From the NCBI RefSeq assembly GCF_036860675.1, contig NZ_JAYKGK010000003.1:1-64000 (forward strand): DNA of 64,000 bases, read 5' to 3'. Positions 54,998 through 63,774 of this stretch are shown here, piece after piece (the first letter of the stretch is position 1; every line of letters begins with the position of its first letter). Below the pieces are notes generated by a model. The model saw only the letters and a program-made list of their open reading frames with translations. It was not told where the DNA came from and did no database searches. Source of the DNA: Rosettibacter primus (GTDB lineage Bacteria; Bacteroidota; Ignavibacteria; Ignavibacteriales; Melioribacteraceae). Position numbers and translations under genes: made by a program.

Positions 54998-55056
54998 TGA
55001 GTATTTTTACTCAGCATTTAAGTAAATTTACTTAACATATTGAGTATTTTTATAAA
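54998..55056. promoter_or_regulatory. Three iterated dyad elements upstream of the decayed ATPase
   Basis: TGAGTA-TTTT-TACTCA (54998-55013) and TAAGTA-AATT-TACTTA (55019-55034) are perfect 16-bp palindromes. A third element, TGAGTA-TTTT-TATAAA (55041-55056), keeps the left half-site. The elements start 21 and 22 bases apart, about two helical turns, as expected for cooperative binding of a dimeric repressor on one face of the DNA. They end 16 bases before the ATPase remnant, so they probably controlled that gene. Confidence 0.6.
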
Positions 55057-55072
55057 CACAAATTATGTGTAT

Positions 55073-56255
55073 AAACGAAAACAGCACGATATAATATCAA
55101 AATGACTTAAAGAAAAAAGTAATTTTATTCAGGTGATTATAGGACCAAGACAATGCGGCAAAACCACATTAGCACAACAAGTAGCATCATCAATTAATAT
55201 ATAAACTCATTATATATCGGCTGATTCTCCCACTCCTCTTACACCAATTTAGCTTGAGCAACAGAGGGAAGCGGCAAAATTGTTATCTAAAAAAATTTTC
55301 TAAAGGTGCACTTTTAATCTTAGATTAAATTCAAAAAATTCATGGCTGGTCTGAAGTAGTAAAAAAATTATAGGATGAAGATAAAGCTAGTAAAATAAAA
55401 TTTGAAAGTAATGATTCTTGGCAGTTCTCCATTATTAATCCAAAAAGGACTTACAGAAAGCTTAGCTGGCAGATTTGAACTAATTCCTCTTTATCATTGG
55501 AATTATAGAGAAATGAAAGAGACTTTTGGCTGGAATTTAGACAAGTTTATTTATTTGGGAGGTTATCCTGGTTCAGCCAAACTGATAAATGACGAGGAGA
55601 GATGGGCAAGTTACATCAGAGATTCATTGATTGAAACTACTATTTCGAGAGATATTTTTCTTCTACTAGAATTGATAGCAGCCTTTATTCCGACAATTAT
55701 TCAAATCAGGCACTTCATACTCCTGTCAAATTGTTTATTATCAAAAATTATTAGGGCAACTTCATAATGCAGGCAATACTATTACCTTAACTCATTATCT
55801 GCAATTACTCTCAAATGCTGGGATGCTAACAGGTCTTCAAAAGTACTTAGGTTCAGAAATTCGACAGCGCTCTTCCAGTCCAAAATTTTTATCATTAAAC
55901 AATGCTTTAATTTCATCACAATCTCAATATAACTTTAAAGAAGCAAAGCTAAACACTGACTTCTGGGGACGTTTGATTGAAAATGCAATTGGTTCACATT
56001 TATACTCGGCTACAATTGGTACAAAACTAAAATTAATGTACTGGAGAGAAGGTTCTTACAAGGTGGATTTTGTTTTACAAAAACGGATCTAATTTAATAG
56101 CTATAGAAGTTAAAAGCGGAAGATTAAAAGAAAGTTTAAGAGGTTTTGATATATTTTGTAAACAATATAATCCTAAAAGAAAATTATCAATTGGTTTAGG
56201 AGGAATTTCTATTGAAGAATTTTTATTAACTCCCCCAGATGAATGGTATAATTGA
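55073..56255 (+). pseudogene. Decayed AAA ATPase with DUF4143 domain
   Basis: The remnant follows a typical 390-400-residue AAA/DUF4143 protein end to end: KRKQHDIISK, FIQVIIGPRQCGKTTLAQQV (Walker A), LLILD (Walker B), MILGSSPLLIQKGLTESLAG (sensor 1), FELIPLYHWNYREM, YLGGYPGSA, then LSNAGMLTGLQKY and the nuclease-like IAIEVKSG before LLTPPDEWYN. In-frame stops replace Trp, Glu or Gln codons at five or more places before 55390, and at least four frameshifts follow. The gene is clearly dead. These ATPases are unassigned, often multicopy, and often show similar dyads upstream. Confidence 0.9.
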
Positions 56256-56360
56256 TAAACTATCATTGCTTTGTTTTTTATAAAACAACAAATTGTTTTT
56301 ATCATCTTAAATAAGTATTTGTTATTTTTATATAAAGCATATAAAAATATTTTTATTACA

Positions 56361-56771
56361 ATGGACTATAATTTCATAAGTGAAATAATAAAAGAAAATA
56401 ATAATATCAGCTTTGCATATTTATTTGGGTCAAGAGCAAATAACAATATCAGATTGGGCAGCGACCTTGATATAGCAGTTTATTTTGAAAATGAACCGTC
56501 ACTTGATGAAATAGGTAAACTTTCATCTGAGCTTGAGATATTAACCAGTTGTGAAATAGATTTAATTAAATTGAACAATCTTTATGATACTAATCCAGAA
56601 TTAGCTTATAATATTATTAAAGATGGAATATTAATTTTTCACAGGAATATTAACATTGCAAATGAGTTTAAAAAAAATGCGATACTGAGATACCTTGACT
56701 TCAAACCACTACGCGATAAATTTCATAACCTATTTTTAGAAAGATTATCTAAAAATAAATTTGCTTTATAA
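56361..56771 (+). CDS. mntA: MNT-type nucleotidyltransferase (MntA-like antitoxin)
   Basis: The natural ATG at 56361 gives 136 residues (the frame opens earlier, at 56271, inside an AT-rich leader). The minimal nucleotidyltransferase signature GSRANNNIRLGSDLD matches the G-S-x10-D-x-D pattern exactly. In characterised pairs, MntA neutralises HepT by adding AMP to a tyrosine of the toxin. Its stop is immediately followed by the start of the HepT-like gene. Confidence 0.88.
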   Translation: MDYNFISEIIKENNNISFAYLFGSRANNNIRLGSDLDIAVYFENEPSLDEIGKLSSELEILTSCEIDLIKLNNLYDTNPELAYNIIKDGILIFHRNINIANEFKKNAILRYLDFKPLRDKFHNLFLERLSKNKFAL

Positions 56772-57173
56772 ATGATAATAGACAAATTAAAGACATTAGA
56801 AGAGAATCTAAAAATTCTCAACAAAATTAAGAACACTTATAAACCCGATGATTTTCTTAAAGATAAAGTTGATGAATGGGGACTTAGGTATGGAATTTTT
56901 GAAAACATTCAAATAATAATTGATATTGCAAGCAGTATTGTTGCCGAGAAAAATTTAGGGACACCTAAAAATTATTCAGAAGCGGTTACATTGTTTGTCT
57001 CAAATAATTATATTGAAAATGAATTAGGAAGAAAATTAATTAAAATGATTGGACTTAGGAATTTGCTTGTTCATGAATATGGAATAATAGATATAAAAAA
57101 GTTATATGAATATCTAAATTCATTAGAAGATATTCGAGATTTTGTTAACACTATAAAAGAAATTGTTGCATAA
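56772..57173 (+). CDS. hepT: HepT-like HEPN ribonuclease toxin (DUF86)
   Basis: The 133-residue, all-helical HEPN protein carries the active-site motif R-x4-H-x-Y as RNLLVHEY (about residues 97-104). HepT toxins cut RNA, including tRNA ends, and are silenced by AMPylation of the motif's tyrosine by MntA. The gene begins right after the MntA stop codon, the standard order for this type VII-like pair. It sits 98 bases upstream of pseB. Both motifs are intact, so the pair is likely functional. Confidence 0.88.
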   Translation: MIIDKLKTLEENLKILNKIKNTYKPDDFLKDKVDEWGLRYGIFENIQIIIDIASSIVAEKNLGTPKNYSEAVTLFVSNNYIENELGRKLIKMIGLRNLLVHEYGIIDIKKLYEYLNSLEDIRDFVNTIKEIVA

Positions 57174-57270
57174 ATTAAGCTTCTTCACTTTTGTCTCCCA
57201 TTTTACTTCTTCATAGTAACCAATACAAAAAAAATTTCATAAATTTGTTTTGAATAAATTTTGGATAAAC

Positions 57271-58323
57271 ATGGATGGCAAAACAATTTTAATTACAGGG
57301 GGCACTGGCTCATTCGGGAAAAAATTTGTCGAAACAGTTCTTAAAAGTTATAATCCCAAAAAGATTATTATTTACAGCCGTGATGAATTAAAACAATTTG
57401 AAATGCAGAATGACCCGCGTTTTCAAAAAGAAGGTGTATTGATGCGTTATTTTATTGGTGATGTTCGAGAACTCGATAGATTAAAACGAGCAATGGAGGG
57501 AGTCGATATTGTAATTCATGCAGCTGCATTAAAGCAGGTTCCTGCAGCAGAATATAATCCTTTCGAAGCCGTTAAGACAAATATTATTGGGGGCCAAAAT
57601 GTAATTGATGCATGTCTTGCATCAAGTGTAAAAAAAGTTATTGCGCTGAGCACAGATAAAGCAGCTGCACCAGTTAATCTTTATGGTGCCACAAAATTAA
57701 CTTCCGATAAACTATTTATCGCAGCAAATAATTATAAAGGCACTCATGATATTAAATTCTCAGTTGTTAGATATGGCAATGTAATGGGAAGCCGCGGTTC
57801 TGTAATTCCATTCTTCTTAGAAAAAAAGAAAACCGGCATTCTGCCAATTACTGATGAACGAATGACAAGATTTAATATTACTTTGCAGGAAGGCGTTGAC
57901 TTCGTTTTATTTTGTCTGGATAAAATGTGGGGTGGCGAATTGTTTGTTCCTAAAATTCCTTCATATAAAATTCTTGACCTTGCAAAAGCAATTGCACCAG
58001 AATGCAAAATTGAAATTGTGGGAATAAGACCCGGAGAAAAAATTCATGAAGAAATGATAACTCAAGCTGATGCACTTAATACAATTGAATTTGAAAAATA
58101 TTTTGTAATACTTCCTTCAGTTCAGCTTGGTAATAATAAACATTTGAAACTCTGGGATACAGAAGAATTCAGAACTAAAAGCAATAGCAAGCCGGGAAAA
58201 TTTTGTGAATACGGATTTTCATATAATAGCGGAGCAAACCCTCACTTCTTATCTGTTGAAGAATTAAGAGAGCTAATTATAAAAAATGTGGATGGCGCAA
58301 AAGAAATCATTTATGGAGATTAA
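57271..58323 (+). CDS. pseB: UDP-N-acetylglucosamine 4,6-dehydratase (inverting)
   Basis: From the ATG at 57271 the protein has 350 residues and begins MDGKTILITGGTGSFGKKFV, like other PseB proteins (an in-frame TTG lies at 57250). The TDKA motif, YGATKLTSDK catalytic pair and RYGNVMGSRGSVIPFF are all present. It removes water from UDP-GlcNAc and inverts C5, the first step of CMP-pseudaminic acid synthesis. pseC starts at the next base after the stop. Confidence 0.95.
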   Translation: MDGKTILITGGTGSFGKKFVETVLKSYNPKKIIIYSRDELKQFEMQNDPRFQKEGVLMRYFIGDVRELDRLKRAMEGVDIVIHAAALKQVPAAEYNPFEAVKTNIIGGQNVIDACLASSVKKVIALSTDKAAAPVNLYGATKLTSDKLFIAANNYKGTHDIKFSVVRYGNVMGSRGSVIPFFLEKKKTGILPITDERMTRFNITLQEGVDFVLFCLDKMWGGELFVPKIPSYKILDLAKAIAPECKIEIVGIRPGEKIHEEMITQADALNTIEFEKYFVILPSVQLGNNKHLKLWDTEEFRTKSNSKPGKFCEYGFSYNSGANPHFLSVEELRELIIKNVDGAKEIIYGD

Positions 58324-59502
58324 ATGAAAAATATTTATTCATACGGCAAACAAACTATTGCTGAAGAAGACATTCAGGCTGTAGTCGAAATACTCAAATC
58401 TGACTGGTTGACTCAAGGACCGACTGTTAAAAAATTTGAAAATGAGCTCTCTTCAAAATTTGGAAGTAAATATGCTTCTGCTTGTGCTAATGGCACTGCA
58501 GGTTTACATTTAATTGCTTTATCATTAGGATGGAATAAAGATGATATTGTAATTACATCCCCCATTACATTTCTTGCAAGTGCAAATTGTGCAGTTTACA
58601 CTGGGGCAAAAGTTGACTTTGCAGATATAGATTATTCTTCATACACAATAGACCCAAACAAATTAGAAGACAAAATAAAATTCTATTTATCACAAAATAA
58701 AAATGTAAAAGCCGTCGTTGCTGTTGATTATGCTGGGCATCCATGTGATTGGGGAGCACTAAAAACGCTAAAAGAAAAATATGATTTTCAACTCGTGAAT
58801 GATTTTTGTCATGCTCTCGGAGCAGAATATAAAAACGATTTTAAATATGCAGTTAAATATGCTGATGCAGTTAACTTAAGCTTTCACCCCGTAAAACATA
58901 TTACTACTGGCGAAGGCGGCGCAGTTTTGACTAACAATGAAGAATTAGACAAACAAATTAAAACATTAAGAACTCATGGAATGACAAAAGATGAATCAAT
59001 ATTAGAAAAAAATGACGGACCTTGGTATTACGAAATGCACGAAATTGGTTTTAATTATCGAATTACTGATTTTCAATGTGCACTTGGAATAAGTCAATTA
59101 AAAAAACTCGATTTATTTGTCGAAAAGAGAAGAAATATTGCAAAGTATTATGATGATTTTTTTTCTCATGATGATAGATTTATAATTCCAGAAATTTCTA
59201 AAAAAGTTAAACACGCATATCATCTTTATCCACTTCAAATAAAATTTGATGAACTGAAAATTTCTAAAAAGGATTTCTTTCTTAAAATGAAAGAAAAAAA
59301 TATTCTTCTACAGGTTCATTATATTCCTGTGCACTTACAACCTTTTTATAGAAAAAATTTTGGATTCAAAGAAGGAGATTTTCCGATTGCAGAAAAATTT
59401 TATAAAAGAGAAGTTTCTATCCCCATTTATCCATCATTGAACGAATCGGATTTGAATTATATTTCGGAATCAATTCTAAAAACTCTTAATGAATTGAAAT
59501 GA
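58324..59502 (+). CDS. pseC: UDP-4-amino-4,6-dideoxy-AltNAc transaminase
   Basis: The 392-residue DegT/DnrJ/EryC1-type aminotransferase adds the 4-amino group from glutamate using PLP. The PLP lysine is K191 in FHPVKHITTGEGG. NGTAGLHLIALSLGW (56-70) is the cofactor-phosphate-binding region, and PITFLASANC follows. It is the second enzyme of pseudaminic acid synthesis and overlaps the next gene by four bases. Confidence 0.95.
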   Translation: MKNIYSYGKQTIAEEDIQAVVEILKSDWLTQGPTVKKFENELSSKFGSKYASACANGTAGLHLIALSLGWNKDDIVITSPITFLASANCAVYTGAKVDFADIDYSSYTIDPNKLEDKIKFYLSQNKNVKAVVAVDYAGHPCDWGALKTLKEKYDFQLVNDFCHALGAEYKNDFKYAVKYADAVNLSFHPVKHITTGEGGAVLTNNEELDKQIKTLRTHGMTKDESILEKNDGPWYYEMHEIGFNYRITDFQCALGISQLKKLDLFVEKRRNIAKYYDDFFSHDDRFIIPEISKKVKHAYHLYPLQIKFDELKISKKDFFLKMKEKNILLQVHYIPVHLQPFYRKNFGFKEGDFPIAEKFYKREVSIPIYPSLNESDLNYISESILKTLNELK

Positions 59503-60965
59503 AAATTTCCATAATCACAGAAGGTTTTCAGAATACTGGATATGGTCATATAACAAGATGCCTCTCTCTTTATCAAGCTTTTGAAGAAAAAAATATTTAT
59601 CCAACTCTATACATTAATGGCGATGAGAAGGCAAAAAATTTTTTAGCAAACACAAATTATAAATTGATTAACTGGCTTAGTCATCCTGCAGCATTAATAA
59701 AAGAAATAATTAACAGCGACATACTTATTGTTGATTCATATCTTGCAAGTAAAGAATTTTACGATAACCTTTCAAAATTTTGCAAGATAATTTTAATAAT
59801 CGATGATTATATGAGAGTCGATTATTCAAGCGGAATAATTTTAAATGGAACAATAAATGCAGAATCATTTCCATATCCACATAAATCAAATTTAGAATAC
59901 TTACTTGGTACTAAGTTCATTCCAATACGAAAAGAATTCTGGAATGTCAGTCAAAGAAAATTTAACCGGGAATTAAAATCAATTTTGATAACCTATGGCG
60001 GTCAGGATATTCGTAATTTAACTATACCAACATTAAAAGCCATATATGATTTTAGTTCTGAGATTAATTTAAAAGTTGTATTTGGCAATAAAGATGAAGA
60101 TGAAATTAATAAGCTAAAAGATAAATTTAGATTTGCAGAGTTTTATCATTCATTATCTGCAAATGAAATGAAAGAATTGATGATGAATTGTGATATTGCA
60201 ATTGCCGCAGCAGGACAAACACTTTATGAACTTGCTGCAACAGGCACTCCAACCATCGCAGTAGAAGTAGCTGAAAATCAAAAGAACAATATTTTAGGAT
60301 GGCACAAAGCCGGTTTTATTATCGAACCAATTTCTTATAGCGATATAAATTTCACAAAAAAGATTATTGACCAGATTGAAAAACTAAAATCAATAAGAGT
60401 AAGAAAAAAAATAAGCAGTATTGGAAAAACTAAAGTTGATGGACAAGGAAGTAGAAGAGTGGTAAATTATTTGATCGAAAAATATTGTCAACTGGAAGAA
60501 TTTTATTTAAGAAAAGCAACATTTAATGATTCTAAAATAGTCTTTGAATTATCAAACGACCCAATTGTTCGCAGTCAATCAATTAATAAAAATTTTATAC
60601 CTTGGGATGAACATTTAAAATGGTTCGAGAATAAAATAAACGACAAAAATTATTTATTCCTTCTTGCTTTCGATAAAAGTGATAATTTTATTGGTCAAAT
60701 TAGATTTCAAATTGAAGACGACTCAGCTACTGTAAGCATAAGTATTACAGAAAAATTCAGAGGAAAAGGTTTATCAAAAAAAATAATTATCGAAGGATGT
60801 AAAAAAGTTTTTAATGAGTTTAATAACATTAAAAAAATTTTTGCATATATTTTGCCAGAGAATATAGCTTCAATAAATGGATTTAAATCTGCTGGTTTTA
60901 AATTCGTAAAGGAAGAAATGATTAATAACGAAAAATATTTAAAATTCATTTTAGAAAAAGATTGA
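59499..60965 (+). CDS. pseG: PseG-PseH fusion: UDP-sugar hydrolase and N-acetyltransferase
   Basis: The 488-residue protein joins two steps. Residues 1-325 are PseG, the inverting hydrolase that removes UDP, with the GT28-like GYGHITRCLSLYQAF (H17 catalytic in the family) and AIAAAGQTLYELAATGTPTI. Residues about 335-488 are a GNAT acetyltransferase (FYLRKATFNDSKIVFELSND, then ITEKFRGKGLSKKII as the acetyl-CoA loop), matching PseH, which acetylates the 4-amino group before hydrolysis. Fusion places the later domain N-terminal. It overlaps pseC by four bases, and pseI begins one base after its stop. Confidence 0.92.
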   Translation: MKISIITEGFQNTGYGHITRCLSLYQAFEEKNIYPTLYINGDEKAKNFLANTNYKLINWLSHPAALIKEIINSDILIVDSYLASKEFYDNLSKFCKIILIIDDYMRVDYSSGIILNGTINAESFPYPHKSNLEYLLGTKFIPIRKEFWNVSQRKFNRELKSILITYGGQDIRNLTIPTLKAIYDFSSEINLKVVFGNKDEDEINKLKDKFRFAEFYHSLSANEMKELMMNCDIAIAAAGQTLYELAATGTPTIAVEVAENQKNNILGWHKAGFIIEPISYSDINFTKKIIDQIEKLKSIRVRKKISSIGKTKVDGQGSRRVVNYLIEKYCQLEEFYLRKATFNDSKIVFELSNDPIVRSQSINKNFIPWDEHLKWFENKINDKNYLFLLAFDKSDNFIGQIRFQIEDDSATVSISITEKFRGKGLSKKIIIEGCKKVFNEFNNIKKIFAYILPENIASINGFKSAGFKFVKEEMINNEKYLKFILEKD

Positions 60966-60966
60966 T

Positions 60967-62001
60967 ATGAAAATTGCAAACATCAACTTAACAGAAAAAG
61001 TTTTTATAATTGCTGAACTCTCTGCAAATCATCAACAAAACTTTGATATTGCAGTTGAATCAATCAAAACAATTAAAGAATGCGGTGCTGATGCTGTAAA
61101 ACTGCAAACTTACACTCCTGATACAATAACTATAAACTGCGATAATGAATATTTCCAAATAAAGCAGGGAACTATCTGGGATGGAACTACTCTTTATCAA
61201 CTTTATCAAAAAGCTTATACACCATGGGACTGGCAGCCTAAATTAAAAAAGATTGCAGAAGAACTTGGTTTAATTTGTTTTTCAACACCTTTTGATAAAA
61301 CTGCAGTTGATTTTCTTGAAGAGATGGATGTTCCCGCATACAAAATTGCTTCCTTTGAAATTGTTGATATACCATTAATTGAATACGCTGCTTCAAAAGG
61401 GAAACCAATTATAATTTCAACTGGAATTGCTACAGAAGAAGAAATTAAAGAAGCTGTTGATGCTTGCAAAAGAATGAATAATAACCAGATTGCCTTATTG
61501 AAATGCACATCTGAATATCCAGCTCCAATTGAAGATGCTAATTTGAACACAATTCCTTTATTGAAAGAAAAATTTAATACAGTTGTTGGATTATCAGACC
61601 ATACATTAGGAACAGTTGTGCCGGTTGCTGCTGTAGCTCTTGGTGCAAAAATTATTGAGAAACATTTTATACTTGATAAAAATCTTGGCGGACCAGATGC
61701 TTCATTTTCTTTAGAACCTCATGAATTCAAAAAAATGGTTGATGAAATCAGACAGGTTGAAAAAGCTCTTGGAAAATCATCCTTTGAACTTAATGATAAA
61801 ATTAAAAAGAGCAGAACATTTGCAAGGTCTTTATTTGCAGTAAAGGATATTAAAGCAGGAGAGCAATTAACAGAAGAAAATATTAAATCAATTCGACCTT
61901 CTTATGGATTACCACCAAAGTATCTCAAAGATATTTTAGGTAAAAAGGCAAGAACCGATATTAAAAAAGGAACACCATTAAACTGGGATTTAATTGAGTA
62001 A
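60967..62001 (+). CDS. pseI: Pseudaminic acid synthase
   Basis: The 344-residue protein condenses the hexose with phosphoenolpyruvate to form pseudaminic acid. The NeuB-type barrel (about 1-265) holds FIIAELSANHQQNFD, GADAVKLQTYTPDT, STPFDKTAVDFL and LSDHTLGTVVPVAA, and an SAF domain (about 282-344; SRTFARSLFAVKDIKAGEQL) closes the protein. The ELSANHxQ variant is typical of PseI rather than NeuB. It ends the pse operon. Confidence 0.95.
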   Translation: MKIANINLTEKVFIIAELSANHQQNFDIAVESIKTIKECGADAVKLQTYTPDTITINCDNEYFQIKQGTIWDGTTLYQLYQKAYTPWDWQPKLKKIAEELGLICFSTPFDKTAVDFLEEMDVPAYKIASFEIVDIPLIEYAASKGKPIIISTGIATEEEIKEAVDACKRMNNNQIALLKCTSEYPAPIEDANLNTIPLLKEKFNTVVGLSDHTLGTVVPVAAVALGAKIIEKHFILDKNLGGPDASFSLEPHEFKKMVDEIRQVEKALGKSSFELNDKIKKSRTFARSLFAVKDIKAGEQLTEENIKSIRPSYGLPPKYLKDILGKKARTDIKKGTPLNWDLIE

Positions 62002-62098
62002 ATATTAGTTTAAGAGAAAATTTATTAGAGATATTTACTAAACTATTTTTATTAATTTAGTTATAAATAAAACATATTTATATGTATTTATAAATATT

Positions 62099-62392
62099 AT
62101 GCGCTTAAAAAAAGAAAATATTGAAATTATAAAAACACTTGCGAAAAAATATTTTGGTGAGGATGCTAAAGTATACTTATTTGGTTCTCGTATAGATGAT
62201 AATAAAAAGGGTGGGGATATAGACTTATACATAGAGACTGATGTTAAAGATAATATCATCGAAAAAAAAATTAAGTTAATAGGAGAACTTCATAAGGAAT
62301 TAGGAGAACAAAAAATTGATATTGTAATAAATAATTTTACTCATAATAAAATTATATATCAGATTGCGAAAGAAGAGGGTATCCCTCTATGA
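62099..62392 (+). CDS. Second MNT-type nucleotidyltransferase
   Basis: The 97-residue protein has the minimal nucleotidyltransferase signature GSRIDDNKKGGDIDL, a G-S-x9-D-x-D pattern. It is shorter than, and only distantly like, the first MntA-like protein in the window. Its stop overlaps the start of the frameshifted HEPN gene by four bases, so the two once formed a coupled antitoxin-toxin pair. It may still be expressed. Confidence 0.85.
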   Translation: MRLKKENIEIIKTLAKKYFGEDAKVYLFGSRIDDNKKGGDIDLYIETDVKDNIIEKKIKLIGELHKELGEQKIDIVINNFTHNKIIYQIAKEEGIPL

Positions 62393-62866
62393 AAAAGAAT
62401 GAGTATATTTTAAATTCCGTAATAACAGAATGCTATAGACACCAAAGAAGAATGCAATTTGCATTTAATAAACTGAAATTATTGCTCCCTTTTACAACTG
62501 ATAAGTTATCCAAACTTACTGATAACGAAATTGCTCTCTTAGACCAATTAATATACAGATTTACAAAACTTCAAGATGTCATAAGTAATAAGCTTTTTAA
62601 GTGTGTATTAATTATGCTAGATGAAGATGTAATTAATAAATCCCAAATTGACATATTTAACAGATTGGAACAACTTGAAAATTATTAATGACTATGATAG
62701 ATGGAAAAGTTTAAGGGACTTAAGAAATGAGTTAACACATGAGTACGGCGAAAATGATAGTGAAACGGTGGAAAAATTAAATTTGTTGTTTACTAAAATA
62801 CCTGAGCTAGAAAGTTATTTAATTGATATTGTAAATTACCTCAACTATAAAGGATTTTATCGTTAA
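62389..62866 (+). pseudogene. HEPN toxin gene split by a one-base frameshift
   Basis: Frame one (62389-62688) gives 99 residues ending RLEQLENY; the +1 frame then gives IINDYDRWKSLRDLRNELTH and the rest of the domain to 62866. Joining them after EQLE, by dropping one A from the A-run at 62678-62681, restores a continuous protein of about 158 residues with the HEPN motif RNELTHEY (R-x4-H-x-Y). So the catalytic motif is intact but out of frame. This looks like an inactivating one-base insertion; a sequencing error or slippage in the short A-run are alternatives. The partner nucleotidyltransferase directly upstream is intact. Confidence 0.8.
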
Positions 62867-62991
62867 TAAAGACAAAAGAAATATTAATAATTAAAATGCA
62901 CTTATTAATCAAAAATAAGATTATGAAAACTCATAAAGAATAATAAAATGGTTTACTATTATTTTTACAAAACATTAGAAAATAGCTTATA

Positions 62992-63756
62992 ATGAACAAA
63001 CAGAACTATCCTTGTAATATTTCTGCCATAGTTCAGGCACGAACTGGGTCAACACGTCTGCCAAACAAAATTTTTAAGGAACTTTGTGGTAAGCCAATTT
63101 TATGGCATGTTATAAATAGACTTTCATATTCTAAACTTATTAGCCAAATTATTATTGCCACAACTATTCTACCCGAAGATGATACGATTGAAGAGTTTTG
63201 TAAAATAAATAATATTCTTTTCTATCGCGGGAGCTCTGATGATGTTTTATCACGATATTATGAAACTGCAAAGAAATTTAACGCAGAAATCATAATTAGA
63301 ATTACTTCTGATTGTCCTGTAATTGACCCACAAATAATTGATAAGATGATAAATAACTTTTTTGATTTTTATGATAAAGAAAAAATTGATTACATGAGCA
63401 ATACAATTATTAGAACATTCCCGCGCGGACTCGATGCTGAAATTTTTCCTTTTAATGTCTTAGAAAAAACTCATCTCGAAGCAAAACAAAATTACGAACG
63501 AGAACATGTTACTCCTTATATCTATCAACATCCTGAAATTTTTAAGATAAAAAACTTTGCATGTGAAAAAGATTATTCATTTCACAGATGGACAGTTGAT
63601 ACAATTGAAGATTTTGAACTGATTGAAAAAATTTATGAATCTCTTTACAAAGAAAATGATATTTTTTATTTCGAGGATATATTAAAATTGTTCGAAAAAT
63701 ATCCTGACTTAGTAAACATAAATAAAGATATAAAACAAAAGCAGCTGAATGATTAA
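62992..63756 (+). CDS. SpsF/PseF-like cytidylyltransferase
   Basis: The 254-residue protein starts with the nucleotide-binding loop IVQARTGSTRLPNKIFKEL and has RGSSDDVLSRYYETAKKF and RITSDCPVIDP, the marks of SpsF-type members of the CMP-Kdo/CMP-sialate synthetase superfamily. It probably makes CMP-pseudaminic acid from CTP, completing the pathway. It is SpsF-like rather than a classic acylneuraminate cytidylyltransferase, and is separated from pseI by the second toxin-antitoxin remnant. Confidence 0.85.
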   Translation: MNKQNYPCNISAIVQARTGSTRLPNKIFKELCGKPILWHVINRLSYSKLISQIIIATTILPEDDTIEEFCKINNILFYRGSSDDVLSRYYETAKKFNAEIIIRITSDCPVIDPQIIDKMINNFFDFYDKEKIDYMSNTIIRTFPRGLDAEIFPFNVLEKTHLEAKQNYEREHVTPYIYQHPEIFKIKNFACEKDYSFHRWTVDTIEDFELIEKIYESLYKENDIFYFEDILKLFEKYPDLVNINKDIKQKQLND

Positions 63757-63774
63757 AAATATTAATCTTGAATG

